Source: Halobaculum limi (GTDB lineage Archaea; Halobacteriota; Halobacteria; Halobacteriales; Haloferacaceae). From it: a DNA stretch of 64,000 bases. The first letter of the stretch is position 1, and the number at the start of each line of letters is the position of its first letter. The notes beneath the pieces are model-generated. The model saw only the letters and a list, made by a program, of their open reading frames with translations, made no database searches and was not told the origin of the DNA. The stretch spans positions 1,674,001-1,738,000 of the forward strand of contig NZ_CP120468.1 of the NCBI RefSeq assembly GCF_029490015.1, read 5' to 3'. This document shows, in pieces, positions 54,385-63,664 of this stretch. The translations under genes were made by a program, and so were the position numbers.

Positions 54385-55920
54385 GTGCTCAGGAAAGACC
54401 TCCTCCGTGTCACCCGGCGCGGCGGCTACCGCCCGCAGTTCGTCGCGGGCGACGGCGACGCTCGCCGTCTCGCCGCACGCGTCGTCGGCGTGTATCAGGG
54501 CCACGTCGGGAAGACCCGAGCCAACTTGGAGGAGGCACTCACCGAACTGGAACGCGAGGCCGACGACTTCAAACTCGTCCGCGGGTTCGCCGCCCTCCTC
54601 GAACGGGAAGCGGCGTTCGAGACGCGAGCGTCGCTCCCGCCACGTCGTGCCCGCCGTGTCGCGTTCGAGGCCGCAGAGACGGTTGGCGTCGCCAGCGACG
54701 AGGAGCGGACGGCGGCGCTCGACCGCGCAGCAGACCGCCTCGGCGTCGCCGCCGCGGACGTGACCGAGTCGCTGTACGCCGACCGCGACGTGAATCAGGT
54801 GCTCACCGAGTTCGACTCGCGATGGTCGCCCGAGGAACTCTGCACGCAGTACGACCTCTCGCTTGCACAGACCGCCCTGTTCGACGCGACGGAGGTGCGC
54901 GTCCGCTCGACGGACCCGAAGGCGCTCGTCTCGGCGGCAAAACGGCTGGGCCTCCTCTACGAGATTCGCGTGCGCGAAGCGGACGGCCCGACCGACCGGG
55001 AGGTGGTCGTCACCGGCCCGGACGCGCTGTTCCGCCGCACCCGCCGGTACGGCACGGCGTTCGCCCGCCTGCTTCGGACCGTCGCCGCGACCGCCGACGA
55101 GTGGGAGTTGACCGCCGACATCGACGACCGCGGCCGCGCGTACGAACTCCACCTCACCCACGAGGACGTGTCGGTTCCGGGCGTGGAACCGCTGGCGGAA
55201 CCTGCCTTCGATTCCGGCGTCGAGGCCGATTTCGCCGCTCGATTCCGGGCGCTGGATCTGGACTGGGACCTCACCCGAGAGCCGGAACCGCTCCGGGTGG
55301 GGACGAGCGTGATGATTCCCGACTTCGCGTTCGAGTACCGTCACGCCGACTTCCGCGTGTTCTTCGAGGTGATGGGCTTTTGGACACCAGAATACGTGGA
55401 GAAGAAACTCTGGCAGTTGGCCGACGTGGAAGACGTCGAGATGGTCGTCGCCGTCGACGAGTCGCTCGGCGTCGGCGAGGAAATCGCCGCCCGCGACCAC
55501 CGTGTGATCACCTACTCGGGGACCGTCCGGGTGAAAGATGTGGTCGACGTCCTCCGCGAGTACGAGGCAGACCTCGCGGCCGAGGTCACGGCTGACCTCC
55601 CCGACGAACTGGCCCCCGCGAGCGACGTGGTCGCGGTCGATGACCTCGCCGCCGAGTACGGCGTGCCCGTCGACGCCCTCGACGACGTGTCGTTCCCCGA
55701 GCATCGTCGCCTCGGCGGGACGCTCGTTCGCCCGGCGGTCCTCGACCGCGTCGGCGACGACGTCGAGGCCGGGATGGCCTTCGCGGACGCCGAGGCCGTC
55801 CTCGCGGACGCGGGCCTCACCGACGCGAGCGCCGCGCTGTCTGCGCTCGGCTACCGCGTCGCGTGGGAGGGGCTGGGTGGTGGAACCGTCCGGGAGAAGG
55901 AAAAAAGAGAACGCGAATGA
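54385..55920 (+). CDS. Bax1 (DUF790) nuclease, XPB partner
   Basis: A 511-residue DUF790/Bax1 protein. It starts at GTG 54385 with MLRKDLLRVTRRGGYRPQ, typical of the family. The nuclease active region shows acidic residues in IPDFAFEYRHADFRVFFEV, then a Tyr/Lys-rich stretch (GFWTPEYVEKKLWQL). Known Bax1 proteins bind XPB and cut 3' of junctions, like XPG. Its gene lies downstream of XPB (rad25), separated by an antisense lipoprotein. The C-terminal tail is very basic (REKEKRERE). Confidence 0.9.
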   Translation: MLRKDLLRVTRRGGYRPQFVAGDGDARRLAARVVGVYQGHVGKTRANLEEALTELEREADDFKLVRGFAALLEREAAFETRASLPPRRARRVAFEAAETVGVASDEERTAALDRAADRLGVAAADVTESLYADRDVNQVLTEFDSRWSPEELCTQYDLSLAQTALFDATEVRVRSTDPKALVSAAKRLGLLYEIRVREADGPTDREVVVTGPDALFRRTRRYGTAFARLLRTVAATADEWELTADIDDRGRAYELHLTHEDVSVPGVEPLAEPAFDSGVEADFAARFRALDLDWDLTREPEPLRVGTSVMIPDFAFEYRHADFRVFFEVMGFWTPEYVEKKLWQLADVEDVEMVVAVDESLGVGEEIAARDHRVITYSGTVRVKDVVDVLREYEADLAAEVTADLPDELAPASDVVAVDDLAAEYGVPVDALDDVSFPEHRRLGGTLVRPAVLDRVGDDVEAGMAFADAEAVLADAGLTDASAALSALGYRVAWEGLGGGTVREKEKRERE

Positions 55921-56040
55921 GCGTGTGGAGTAAGCGACTCAGTCGATCCACTCGCCAGGTGATAGCGACAGGATACCTGACACACAGGGCGCTGTCAGCA
56001 GCCGACCGCGCTTTGGTTCCCCGATGACCGGTCGATCCTC
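55921..56040. other. intergenic region between convergent genes
   Basis: No gene is seen. The segment is 120 bp, less GC-rich than its neighbours, and has weak inverted repeats. It separates Bax1 from the DUF2332 gene and may hold both terminators. Confidence 0.4.
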
Positions 56041-57108
56041 TCAGTTCTGTACACCCCGAGCGCCGCTCCAGTTGAGCCACGTTCCGTATGATTCGAACGT
56101 AGCGAGTTGGGTCTCTTTCACCACTCCGTCGTCGAACTGCACCCAGCGATAGGTCGGGTCACTGAGCGCTTCCTCCGGGTCTATCGATAACCAATGAACG
56201 GGCTGGGTCGAACTGTGACAAGATATGATGGCCCGCAACTCGGCGATCGTCTCCTCGGGAAGTTGGTAGAGCACGTGCGTACTGAACACGATGAGTGGGA
56301 TATCGTCCGGGGCGGTAGAAAGCATCCGAGGGAGTTCTTCGATGACGTCACCTTCGATCAGTTGGTGCCGGTGCTCTCGTCCGATTTCAATGGCTCCCGC
56401 GAGCCGCTCGTGACGACGGTGTTGATTCGGGTGGACAAGCGCGTGGAGCCAGCGGGCGTCCGCTTCGTCGGTCACGTCGAGGACGTTGAGGTCGACGCCA
56501 CATCGATGCTTGACAGTTGGAACCGACTGGCTGAGCGGCGGGCGGGTCTCCCCTCGCACGGTGGTCTGAATTGTGACGGGTGAGTCGGTGTCGCCGAACG
56601 ATCCGACGCCCGCGAAGTCGTACTGGTAGCGGTCCCAGTTGAGGTTGAGTCCAGCACTCGTACCGATCTCCAGTTGTGCGACCGTCTCCGCACCCGTGGT
56701 GTTCGCGACGTGTTCGAATGCGGGGCGGAGAACAGCAGATCGACCGACGTCGTTGGTCTGACACCGGCGCGTTCGGATAATCCTGCGAAGCTCAGTCTCG
56801 TACGTGAGGCAAAAGTCCCGAAATGACGACACTGGAGAGTCTTCAGGAGGCGTGCCGGCACACGAGGGGTAGAACGCTCTCAATCGGTGTTCCTTCCCAT
56901 CCAACAAGAGCGAATGAACCGCAGCGAGCAGAAGTTCGGGCTCAGGTTGTTCTGGGCGGGCTTCACGAGCGATCTCCAGCAGTCGCCGATCTTCGGCCGT
57001 CGCTCGCGACAACGTTGCGTACAGTTCACACTTCGGCTCGACCCAGTCTGCATATCGCCGAAATTTCCGCTCGGTTCTCACGGTCACCACACGTCGGCTC
57101 TCGTACAT
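56041..57108 (-). CDS. DUF2332 family protein
   Basis: A 355-residue protein matching DUF2332: ELLLAAVHSLLLDGKEHRLR, the helical region AVLRPAFEHVANTT, ETVAQLEIGTSAGLNLNWDR, and VIEELPRMLST, then FSTHVLYQLPEETIAELRAI. The AGLNLNWDRY part resembles a SAM- or nucleotide-binding loop, but enzymatic activity is unproven. Base composition is lower in GC than in the neighbours. The protein is less acidic than usual, with more Cys and His, suggesting recent acquisition. ATG 57108 is chosen. Confidence 0.8.
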   Translation of the reverse strand: MYESRRVVTVRTERKFRRYADWVEPKCELYATLSRATAEDRRLLEIAREARPEQPEPELLLAAVHSLLLDGKEHRLRAFYPSCAGTPPEDSPVSSFRDFCLTYETELRRIIRTRRCQTNDVGRSAVLRPAFEHVANTTGAETVAQLEIGTSAGLNLNWDRYQYDFAGVGSFGDTDSPVTIQTTVRGETRPPLSQSVPTVKHRCGVDLNVLDVTDEADARWLHALVHPNQHRRHERLAGAIEIGREHRHQLIEGDVIEELPRMLSTAPDDIPLIVFSTHVLYQLPEETIAELRAIISCHSSTQPVHWLSIDPEEALSDPTYRWVQFDDGVVKETQLATFESYGTWLNWSGARGVQN

Positions 57109-57356
57109 AAGTGTCAGCCGTGTCGTTGTGCGCAACCGACGTGGCCGACGCCAGATGCGTGATAGTCACTAAGATAGCACTTCAACCGGGGTATCGACGA
57201 ATCCACATCGCGATTGCGTGCTGACTATCCTCTCTACACCTAGCGAATCGACAGTTCATCACCTGCTGTGAGTACTGTGGCTGAGACGCATTTTCTTCTC
57301 AGCACAAGCATCGATACGGTATCAGCGGCGAACGATCTCACTTGGGCAGCGTGTAC
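57109..57356. other. 248-bp non-coding spacer
   Basis: I see no coding potential here. The segment is relatively AT-rich, with mixed composition and no clear TATA box at leaderless distance from the DUF2332 start. It may hold a promoter for that gene or a terminator for the PUA-like gene. Confidence 0.35.
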
Positions 57357-57899
57357 TTACAGTTCTGGCAGTTCCTCACGGTAGCCCTTCGGGACGACCG
57401 ACCGGAGTTCGTCGTAGAGGTACAGGCCGACGCCGATGGGCACTCGCTCGCCGGCGAGGTCGTGGGCGGCGATGAGGTAGCCCCAGTCGCCGTCCCACTC
57501 GGCGAGGTCCTGGTCGTGGCCCGCAGCGAACGCCGTCGCCTGGCCGCCGGAGAGGTTGATGACGTTCTTCTCCGCGAGGTGCCCCCATTTGCGAACTGCC
57601 GTCGTCGTCGGCTTCCAGTGCTCTTGCCGGACGCGGAGGAACGTCATCCCGACGCCCTCTCGCTCCTGCGGGCTGGGCAGGTCGCCCGCGAACGCCCACA
57701 ACTTCCCCTTCCCCTTCTCCCAGAAGGTGTGGTGCTCGAACGTCTCCGGCGGGATGCCAAACCGCTCGTCCCACCAGTCGATCACCTCCTGGCGGGTCGG
57801 TCGCCCCGGCGACTCGCGCTCCTCGTCTGTCGCAGGCAGGCGGTCGAACTGACTCCCGTCGTTGCCCGGCGCGCCCTCGTCTGCGCCGCCCTCGCTCAT
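57357..57899 (-). CDS. PUA-like protein linked to an RNA methyltransferase
   Basis: A 180-residue protein that resembles the C-terminal PUA-like domain of RsmF/NSUN-type enzymes: RQEVIDWWDERFGIPPETFE, then KGKGKLWAFAGDLP, and NVINLSGGQATAFAAGHDQD. PUA domains bind structured RNA. Its start overlaps the stop of the upstream RNA methyltransferase gene in an ATGA junction, so the two proteins are probably made together and act as one RNA-modifying enzyme split over two genes. The N-terminal ~30 residues are a disordered acidic leader. Confidence 0.75.
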   Translation of the reverse strand: MSEGGADEGAPGNDGSQFDRLPATDEERESPGRPTRQEVIDWWDERFGIPPETFEHHTFWEKGKGKLWAFAGDLPSPQEREGVGMTFLRVRQEHWKPTTTAVRKWGHLAEKNVINLSGGQATAFAAGHDQDLAEWDGDWGYLIAAHDLAGERVPIGVGLYLYDELRSVVPKGYREELPEL

Positions 57900-58816
57900 C
57901 GGGCCACCTCCAGTTTCGCGAGGAAGAACCCACCCGTGTCGTTGTGGTGGGGGTAGATGCGCGTCGCCTTCTCGACACTCGGATCGTACTCCTCGCCCTT
58001 CCATTCGGTCACGCCGGGGACCGACTCCAGCGGGCAGTCCCACTCGACGATCTCACAGTCCTCTTGCCGGAGGACGTGGTCGAGGACGGCCTCGTTCTCC
58101 TCGGGCGCGAACGTACACGTCGAGTAGACGACCGTGCCGCCCGCGCGGGTCGCCTGCACCGCCCGACGCAGGATGCCCTTCTGGATGCCCGCGACTTCGT
58201 GGACGTGGTCGAGCGTCCACGTCTCGAAGGCGTCGGGGTTCTTGCGGATGGTCCCCTCACACGAACAGGGCGCGTCCACGAGCGTCACGTCGAACGTCTC
58301 GAAGTCGTACCCCTGCATCGAGTAGTTGCGAGCGTCCTGCTGGTCGACGACGAGGTTCGTCACGCCGAGGCGCTCGGCGTTGTGCCGGAGCGCGGAGAGC
58401 CGACCAAGGCTGGTGTCGTTGCCGACGAGGACGCCCGTGTCGTCCATCTGTGCGGCCAGTTGCGTCGTCTTGCTTCCGGGAGCGGCGCACGTGTCCCACA
58501 CACGAGTCTCGGGGTCGGGGTCGAGCGCCAATGCCGGGAGACACGACACCTCCTCTTGCCCGTGGACCCACCCGTGAGCGTACGGCCACGTCGTCCCCGG
58601 CGAGCGATCGGCCATCCGAAAGATGCCGTCGTGCCAGCCTGCTCGCTCGTAGTCGGTCCCCTCCTCGTCGAACGCGCGGGCGACGCGGTCGGCGTCGGCC
58701 GCGAGCGTGTTGACGCGGACGACCGACGGGAGCGGTCGGTCGCAGGCGGCCCGAAACGCCGCCTCGTCGTCGACGAGGGGGGCGTAGCGGTCGAGCACGC
58801 CGTCATCGTCGTTCAT
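57896..58816 (-). CDS. RsmB/NOP2/NSUN-family RNA m5C methyltransferase
   Basis: A 306-residue SAM-dependent RNA cytosine-C5 methyltransferase. Motif I is WDTCAAPGSKTTQLAA, motif IV is DAPCSCEGT with Cys184 (catalytic or release), and motif VI has STCTF with Cys234. Two Cys in these places are typical of NSUN enzymes. The C-terminal region is complete except for the PUA part, which is on the downstream gene. It probably modifies rRNA or tRNA. The start is ATG 58816. Confidence 0.9.
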   Translation of the reverse strand: MNDDDGVLDRYAPLVDDEAAFRAACDRPLPSVVRVNTLAADADRVARAFDEEGTDYERAGWHDGIFRMADRSPGTTWPYAHGWVHGQEEVSCLPALALDPDPETRVWDTCAAPGSKTTQLAAQMDDTGVLVGNDTSLGRLSALRHNAERLGVTNLVVDQQDARNYSMQGYDFETFDVTLVDAPCSCEGTIRKNPDAFETWTLDHVHEVAGIQKGILRRAVQATRAGGTVVYSTCTFAPEENEAVLDHVLRQEDCEIVEWDCPLESVPGVTEWKGEEYDPSVEKATRIYPHHNDTGGFFLAKLEVAR

Positions 58817-58930
58817 ACACCGCGATTCGCGCCGCCGCGTTTGTCGGTTTCGGAGGGCGAGTGCAGTCGCCACGAACCGCCCAACGCACGCCCGGCGTAC
58901 GTTTATCAGCAATCCGGAACGAGTACGAGT

Positions 58931-59671
58931 ATGGGACACATCGACGTGATCGACGAGCGAGCGTTCGAGAACCCGGTGCTCATCGAGGGATTTCCCGGCG
59001 TCGGACTCGTCGGGAAAATCGTCGCAGACCACCTCGTTGAGGCATTAGAGATGGACCACTACGCGAACGTCTTCTGTGACGCTCTACCGTCTGCGGCCGC
59101 CTACGGCGGCGGCGACCGTGCGATTCGCACGCCGGTCCGCCTCTACGCCGCGCCCGACGCCGACCTCCTCGTACTCCAGTCGGACGTGCCCGTCTCGCCG
59201 GCGGCCGCCGAAGAGTTCGCCGGGTGTATCGACGGCTGGTTCCGCGAGGAGTCGGTGCTCCCGCTGTACATCGCCGGCCTGCGCCGTGAGGGGGACGCGG
59301 CCGACCACCCGTCGTTGCGCGGCATCGGCGTCGGGGTGGGTAAAGACGTCCTCTCGCAGGTGAACATCCCCAGCCCAGAAGCGCCAGGACTGGTCTCTGG
59401 GCCGACCGGTGCGTTGCTCGCGCACGCTATGGAGACGAACCTCGATGCCGTCGGCCTCGTCGTCGACGCCGACCCGCAGTTCCCCGACCCGGCGGCCGCT
59501 CGGATCGTACTGGAGGGAGCGGTCGAACCGATCACCGAACTGGACGTCGACGCCAACGCTCTCGACGCACAGGCCTCGCGGATCCAGGACGCGAAAGAGC
59601 GCCTCGCCGCACAGATGCGAGACGCCGACGAGAACGCCTCGCAGGCGCGGCCGCTCAGGATGTACCAGTAG
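58931..59671 (+). CDS. PAC2-family proteasome assembly chaperone-like protein
   Basis: A 246-residue member of the PAC2 family: ENPVLIEGFPGVGLVGKIVA, then RIRTPVRLYAAPDADLLVLQ and a helical C-terminal end (SRIQDAKERLAAQMRD). Eukaryotic PAC2 helps build the 20S proteasome; archaeal homologues have been linked to the same job, but this is inference here. The gene is divergent from the RNA methyltransferase gene and 15 kb from psmB. Confidence 0.82.
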   Translation: MGHIDVIDERAFENPVLIEGFPGVGLVGKIVADHLVEALEMDHYANVFCDALPSAAAYGGGDRAIRTPVRLYAAPDADLLVLQSDVPVSPAAAEEFAGCIDGWFREESVLPLYIAGLRREGDAADHPSLRGIGVGVGKDVLSQVNIPSPEAPGLVSGPTGALLAHAMETNLDAVGLVVDADPQFPDPAAARIVLEGAVEPITELDVDANALDAQASRIQDAKERLAAQMRDADENASQARPLRMYQ

Positions 59672-59759
59672 GCGAGCGACGTCCGGGCGAGCCCTGACTG
59701 AGGCTCCCGATGGGTACTCTGTTCGGTGCGCTTTTCGTTCGGGTCTGAGACTGCTACCC

Positions 59760-60263
59760 GTGTCGCCTTCGCCCTCCACTCGACTCCGACGTGTCGTAGC
59801 GTCGTCCCCGGCGACGGTTCCGTTCGTCGCCGGGGTCGTCTGCTTGCTCGACGGCCTCGCCATCGCGTACCGTGAGCACGCGAAGATTCTCCTCTCTACC
59901 TGGGTCGACCTCTCGGTCGTCGAGTGGGTCGGATTCCTGGTAGTGCCGTTCGCAGTCGCCCCAGTCGGTTTGGTCGTCGCGGTGTCCCTCCTCCGGTCAC
60001 GGTGGGCCGCCCCCGGGGAACTGACGACTCTCCTTCCGGTCGCCATCTTCGCAGTCGCAGTCGGCCACGTCGCAGGGCAGTACCTCGGGATGGTGGCGTA
60101 CGCCGGAGCGACACGGATGCCCGTGTGGCGTGCGTTCGCTGGGATCGGTATCAAACAGTCACCGCTCGCTATCGACGCGTGGGTGGCCCTGATCGAACCC
60201 ATCGTCTACGACACGCTTGCCGTGGTGGCCGCAGTTGCGTACGCAGACGCCTCGGCCGAGTAG
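59760..60263 (+). CDS. membrane protein (167 aa, four helices)
   Basis: A 167-residue protein with four hydrophobic segments (VPFVAGVVCLLDGLAIAYRE..., FLVVPFAVAPVGLVVAVSLL, LLPVAIFAVAVGHVAGQYLG, IVYDTLAVVAAVAYADA). The start is taken at GTG 59760, which gives a basic N-terminus. It follows the PAC2 gene by 88 bp on the same strand. No function is evident. Confidence 0.55.
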   Translation: MSPSPSTRLRRVVASSPATVPFVAGVVCLLDGLAIAYREHAKILLSTWVDLSVVEWVGFLVVPFAVAPVGLVVAVSLLRSRWAAPGELTTLLPVAIFAVAVGHVAGQYLGMVAYAGATRMPVWRAFAGIGIKQSPLAIDAWVALIEPIVYDTLAVVAAVAYADASAE

Positions 60264-60313
60264 CGCCAGTAGTATGAGGCCGCACTCAAGTCGCTCCCGC
60301 GCAAGCGACGAGT

Positions 60314-61123
60314 ATGCCCGCCCCGACCGTCTGTCTCACCTTCGACTTCGACGCCGTCTCGCCGTGGCTCCATATGGACGGCGGCGACCGCAACACCCCG
60401 ACGAACCGCTCGCGCGGCCTGTACGGCGCGGAGGTGGGCGCGCCGAACGTCCTCGAGTTCCTCGCCGACCGTGACCTTCCGGCAACGTGGTTCACGCCCG
60501 GCCACACCGTCGAGAGTTTCCCCGAGGTGGCAGAACGGGTCGCCGACGCGCACGAACTCGCCCACCACGGGTGGAGCCACACGCCGCCCGGCGACTACGA
60601 CTCGCGTGCGGCCGAGCGTGCCGACCTCGAACGCGGTATCGCCGCCATCGAGGAGTTGACTGGGTCGCCGCCGACGGGCTATCGCTCGCCGTCGTGGGAC
60701 TACTCCGAACACACCGTCGACCTCTTACTCGACCTGGGCTTCGACTACTCCTCCTCGGGGATGGCCCGCGAATTCCACCCGTACCGCGTCCGGCACGATT
60801 CAGCCCCTGTCGACGCCCCGTACGACCGCGGCGAGGAGGCCGACCTGATCGAAGTGCCCGTGTCGTGGGGTCGTGACGACTACCCGCCGTTGGCGTTCTC
60901 GGGGAGCCGTGGCTACACGGCCGAACAAGTCGTCTTCGACGACTGGCGCGCGCAGTTCGACCACGCGCCCGACGAGGGCGTGTTCGTCGTCACGATGCAC
61001 CCACAGGTGATCGGTCGGGAGGACCGACTGGTGAAACTCGGTGCGTTCGTCGACCACGCTCGCGACGCGGGCGCATCGTTCACCGAGGTGCGGGAGGTGG
61101 CGGCAGCGTGGGAGTCGGGGTGA
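60314..61123 (+). CDS. polysaccharide deacetylase (NodB-fold)
   Basis: A 269-residue deacetylase with the NodB fold. The metal site is Asp11/Asp13 in TFDFDAVS, and His84, His85 and His89 in AHHGWSH. The substrate motif GYRSPSWDYS is at the third conserved position, and the C-terminal His lies in VTMHPQVIG. No signal peptide is present, so it should act in the cytoplasm, perhaps on an N-acetylated sugar or on a nitrogen compound, as some members (allantoinase-like) do. The substrate is unknown. Confidence 0.88.
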   Translation: MPAPTVCLTFDFDAVSPWLHMDGGDRNTPTNRSRGLYGAEVGAPNVLEFLADRDLPATWFTPGHTVESFPEVAERVADAHELAHHGWSHTPPGDYDSRAAERADLERGIAAIEELTGSPPTGYRSPSWDYSEHTVDLLLDLGFDYSSSGMAREFHPYRVRHDSAPVDAPYDRGEEADLIEVPVSWGRDDYPPLAFSGSRGYTAEQVVFDDWRAQFDHAPDEGVFVVTMHPQVIGREDRLVKLGAFVDHARDAGASFTEVREVAAAWESG

Positions 61124-61215
61124 GCGGTCTTCGGTGAGGGTTCGAGACTCGCTGTCGGACCGGCACGATCCCGACGAGGGAAACGACTAACCCCGCCGGT
61201 GCCACCCGTTCTGGT

Positions 61216-62334
61216 ATGACGACGTTCTCAGATCGCGTGGAGCGAATCTCCATCAGCGGCATTCGTGAGGTGTTCGAGGCGGCCGGTGCGGACGCCATCA
61301 ACCTCGGCTTGGGCCAACCGGACTTCCCGACGCCCGACCACGCCAAACGCGCCGCCATCGACGCAATCGAGGCGGGCCACACCGACGCCTACACCGGCAA
61401 CAAGGGGACACAGGAACTCCGCGAGGCCATCGCCGCAGAACACGACCGAAGCCTCGGCGTCACGGTCGACCCCGACGACGTCATCGCGACGGCAGGTGGG
61501 AGTGAAGCGCTCCACCTCGCGATGGAGGCACACGTCGACCACGGGCAGGAGGTGCTCATCCCTGACCCCGGCTTCGTCGCTTACGACGCCCTCACGAAAC
61601 TCGCGGGCGGCGAACCCGTCCCGGTCCCACTCCGCGACGACCTCACCATCGACCCTGCGGCTATCGAGGAGGCCATTACCGACGACACCGCCGCGTTCGT
61701 CGTCAACTCTCCCGGCAACCCAACGGGAACCGCATCTTCGAAGGCCGACGTGCAGGAGTTCGCCCGCATCGCCCGCGAACACGACGTGCTGTGCATCTCC
61801 GACGAGGTGTACGCGCCGTTCGTCTTCGACGGCGACCACCACTCGCCGTTCGAGTACGAACGCGACAACGTCGTCGTCGTCGACGCCTGCTCGAAGCGCT
61901 ACTCGATGACCGGGTGGCGACTCGGCTGGGTCACGGGGTCGACCGAGCGAATCGAGCGGATGCTTCGCGTCCACCAGTACGTCCAAGCGTGTGCCTCCGC
62001 ACCCGCCCAGTACGCCGCCGAAGCCGCGCTCTCGGGGCCCCAAGGCGTGGTCGACGAGATGCGCGAAGCGTACGAGCGCCGCCGCGACTTGGTCGTCTCC
62101 GGCCTCGCAGACGCCGGCCTGGAGTGTCCGACTCCGCAGGGAGCGTTCTACGCGATGCCGCGCGTCCCCGAGGGGTTCGTCGACGAGTGCATCGAGCGTG
62201 GCGTCGTCGTCGTCCCCGGTGAGGCGTTCGGCGAACACGGCGCGGGCCACGCCCGCATCTCCTACGCCGCGAGCGAGGACGACCTGCGGGAGGCACTCGA
62301 CATCATCGCCGACGCTGCCGAGGCGGTTCGCTGA
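61216..62334 (+). CDS. class I/II PLP-dependent aminotransferase
   Basis: A 372-residue aminotransferase. The PLP lysine is Lys227 in ACSKRYSMTGWRLGW. Other motifs are INLGLGQPDFPTP, VNSPGNPTGT (Asn for the ring), and SDEVYAPFVF. It matches the aspartate/aromatic aminotransferase subgroup; the amino donor is not certain. It is followed by a class V aminotransferase gene 2 bp after its stop, so the two are translationally linked. Confidence 0.9.
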   Translation: MTTFSDRVERISISGIREVFEAAGADAINLGLGQPDFPTPDHAKRAAIDAIEAGHTDAYTGNKGTQELREAIAAEHDRSLGVTVDPDDVIATAGGSEALHLAMEAHVDHGQEVLIPDPGFVAYDALTKLAGGEPVPVPLRDDLTIDPAAIEEAITDDTAAFVVNSPGNPTGTASSKADVQEFARIAREHDVLCISDEVYAPFVFDGDHHSPFEYERDNVVVVDACSKRYSMTGWRLGWVTGSTERIERMLRVHQYVQACASAPAQYAAEAALSGPQGVVDEMREAYERRRDLVVSGLADAGLECPTPQGAFYAMPRVPEGFVDECIERGVVVVPGEAFGEHGAGHARISYAASEDDLREALDIIADAAEAVR

Positions 62335-62336
62335 CT

Positions 62337-63497
62337 ATGACCGACTTCGACCCCGCTCTCGGTCCGCGGCCCGACTCACTTGCGGACCTCCGCGAAGCCA
62401 TCCCCGCGTGCGACCGCGTGGCCTATTTCAACACGGGCGCGACCGGCCCCTCGCCCGACCGCGTCCTCGACGCCGCGGCGGCGTGGGAGCGCTACCACAA
62501 GGTGGACGTCCTCGCGGACGCCGACCCCTACGAGGTCGCGTTCGCGGAGTACGAACGCCTTCGCGAGCGCCTGTCGTCGTTCCTCGACGCCCCGATCGAG
62601 ACGGTCGGACTGGTCGAGAGCACCGCCGACGGTCTCAGCGCCGTCGCCGCCGCCTTCGACTGGGAACCGGGTGACGTGGTCGTGCGCACCGACCTCGAAC
62701 ACCCCGCCGGGACGCTCCCGTTCGACCGCCTCGCCCGACACCACGGCGTCGAGGTGCGAGTGGTCGAGACGGAGCGAGGGCACATCGACACTGACGCGTT
62801 CGCGGACGCCGTTGCCGACGCGGAGATGGCGTGTTTCTCCTCGCTGTCGTGGAACTACGGCACTCAGCTTCCGGTGGAAGAACTCGTCGAAATAGCGGAC
62901 GACGCAGGCTTGTTCACGCTCGTCGACGCGGTCCAGTCGCCGGGACAGCGACCGCTCTCGGTGCCCGAGTGGGGCGCAGACGCCGTCGCCTGTTCGGGTC
63001 ACAAGTGGTGTCTCGGGCCGTGGGGTGCGGGGATGCTGTACGTCGATCCCGCGGTCGCCGCCGACCTCCACCCTGCGCAGGTGACGTACCGGAGCGTCGA
63101 GGACGCGATGGCCCACGAGTACGTGCTGAAGCCCGGCGGTGCACGATTCGAGCGCGGCACCGCGTCACTCGCGCCGCACGTCGGTCTGCGTGAAGCGGTC
63201 GGCACGCTGGAATCGGTCGGACTCGACGCCATCGGCGACCGGGTGTTGGAGTTGGCGGGACGGCTGACCGACCGCCTCGACGACGACCGCCTACTGTCGC
63301 CGGCAGCGCCGGAATCCGGCCTCGTCACCGTCGACGTGGCCGACCCCGAGGCGACCGTCGAACGCCTCCACGACGACGGACTGGTGATCCGCGACCTGCC
63401 CGACCCCGAGGCGGTGCGGGCGTCGGTTCACGCGTTCAACACGGAGGCAGAAGTAGACAGGCTGGCAACGGCGCTGAACGACGAACCCGCGCCGTAG
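62337..63497 (+). CDS. class V PLP-dependent aminotransferase
   Basis: A 386-residue class V (cysteine desulfurase-like fold) aminotransferase. The PLP lysine is Lys223 in SGHKWCLGPWGAG. NTGATGPSPDRVLDA is near the N-terminus, and VDAVQSPGQRP carries the Asp that binds the ring nitrogen. It lacks a desulfurase-type catalytic Cys loop that I can see, so aminotransferase or epimerase/kynureninase-like roles are possible. Two bases separate its start from the upstream aminotransferase stop. Confidence 0.88.
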   Translation: MTDFDPALGPRPDSLADLREAIPACDRVAYFNTGATGPSPDRVLDAAAAWERYHKVDVLADADPYEVAFAEYERLRERLSSFLDAPIETVGLVESTADGLSAVAAAFDWEPGDVVVRTDLEHPAGTLPFDRLARHHGVEVRVVETERGHIDTDAFADAVADAEMACFSSLSWNYGTQLPVEELVEIADDAGLFTLVDAVQSPGQRPLSVPEWGADAVACSGHKWCLGPWGAGMLYVDPAVAADLHPAQVTYRSVEDAMAHEYVLKPGGARFERGTASLAPHVGLREAVGTLESVGLDAIGDRVLELAGRLTDRLDDDRLLSPAAPESGLVTVDVADPEATVERLHDDGLVIRDLPDPEAVRASVHAFNTEAEVDRLATALNDEPAP

Positions 63498-63664
63498 GTC
63501 GCGACGAGCACGTATCGGCTACCGCCGCGATACTGATTCGGTACGTTCCGTGCCGCTTTCGCACGCATTCTGTCGGATGATGAGGAAGAAGCGTGTCGAA
63601 GCCGTGTCAAGGCTGACATCTGACGACAGATACAGAGATGTCCACGAGGCGGAAATTCTAGGTT
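63498..63664. other. promoter region of a Tat-type secreted protein
   Basis: A 167-bp non-coding stretch with lower GC. Promoter-like AAATTCTAG (63653-63661) is too close to ATG 63665 for a leaderless TATA box, and GATACAGAGATG is about 30 bp upstream. No gene is visible. Confidence 0.35.

Noticed and set aside
53839-55704. A 621-codon minus frame covering Bax1 and the lipoprotein
   Set aside because: Only its last 134 codons are a real gene (the lipoprotein). The rest is antisense to Bax1.
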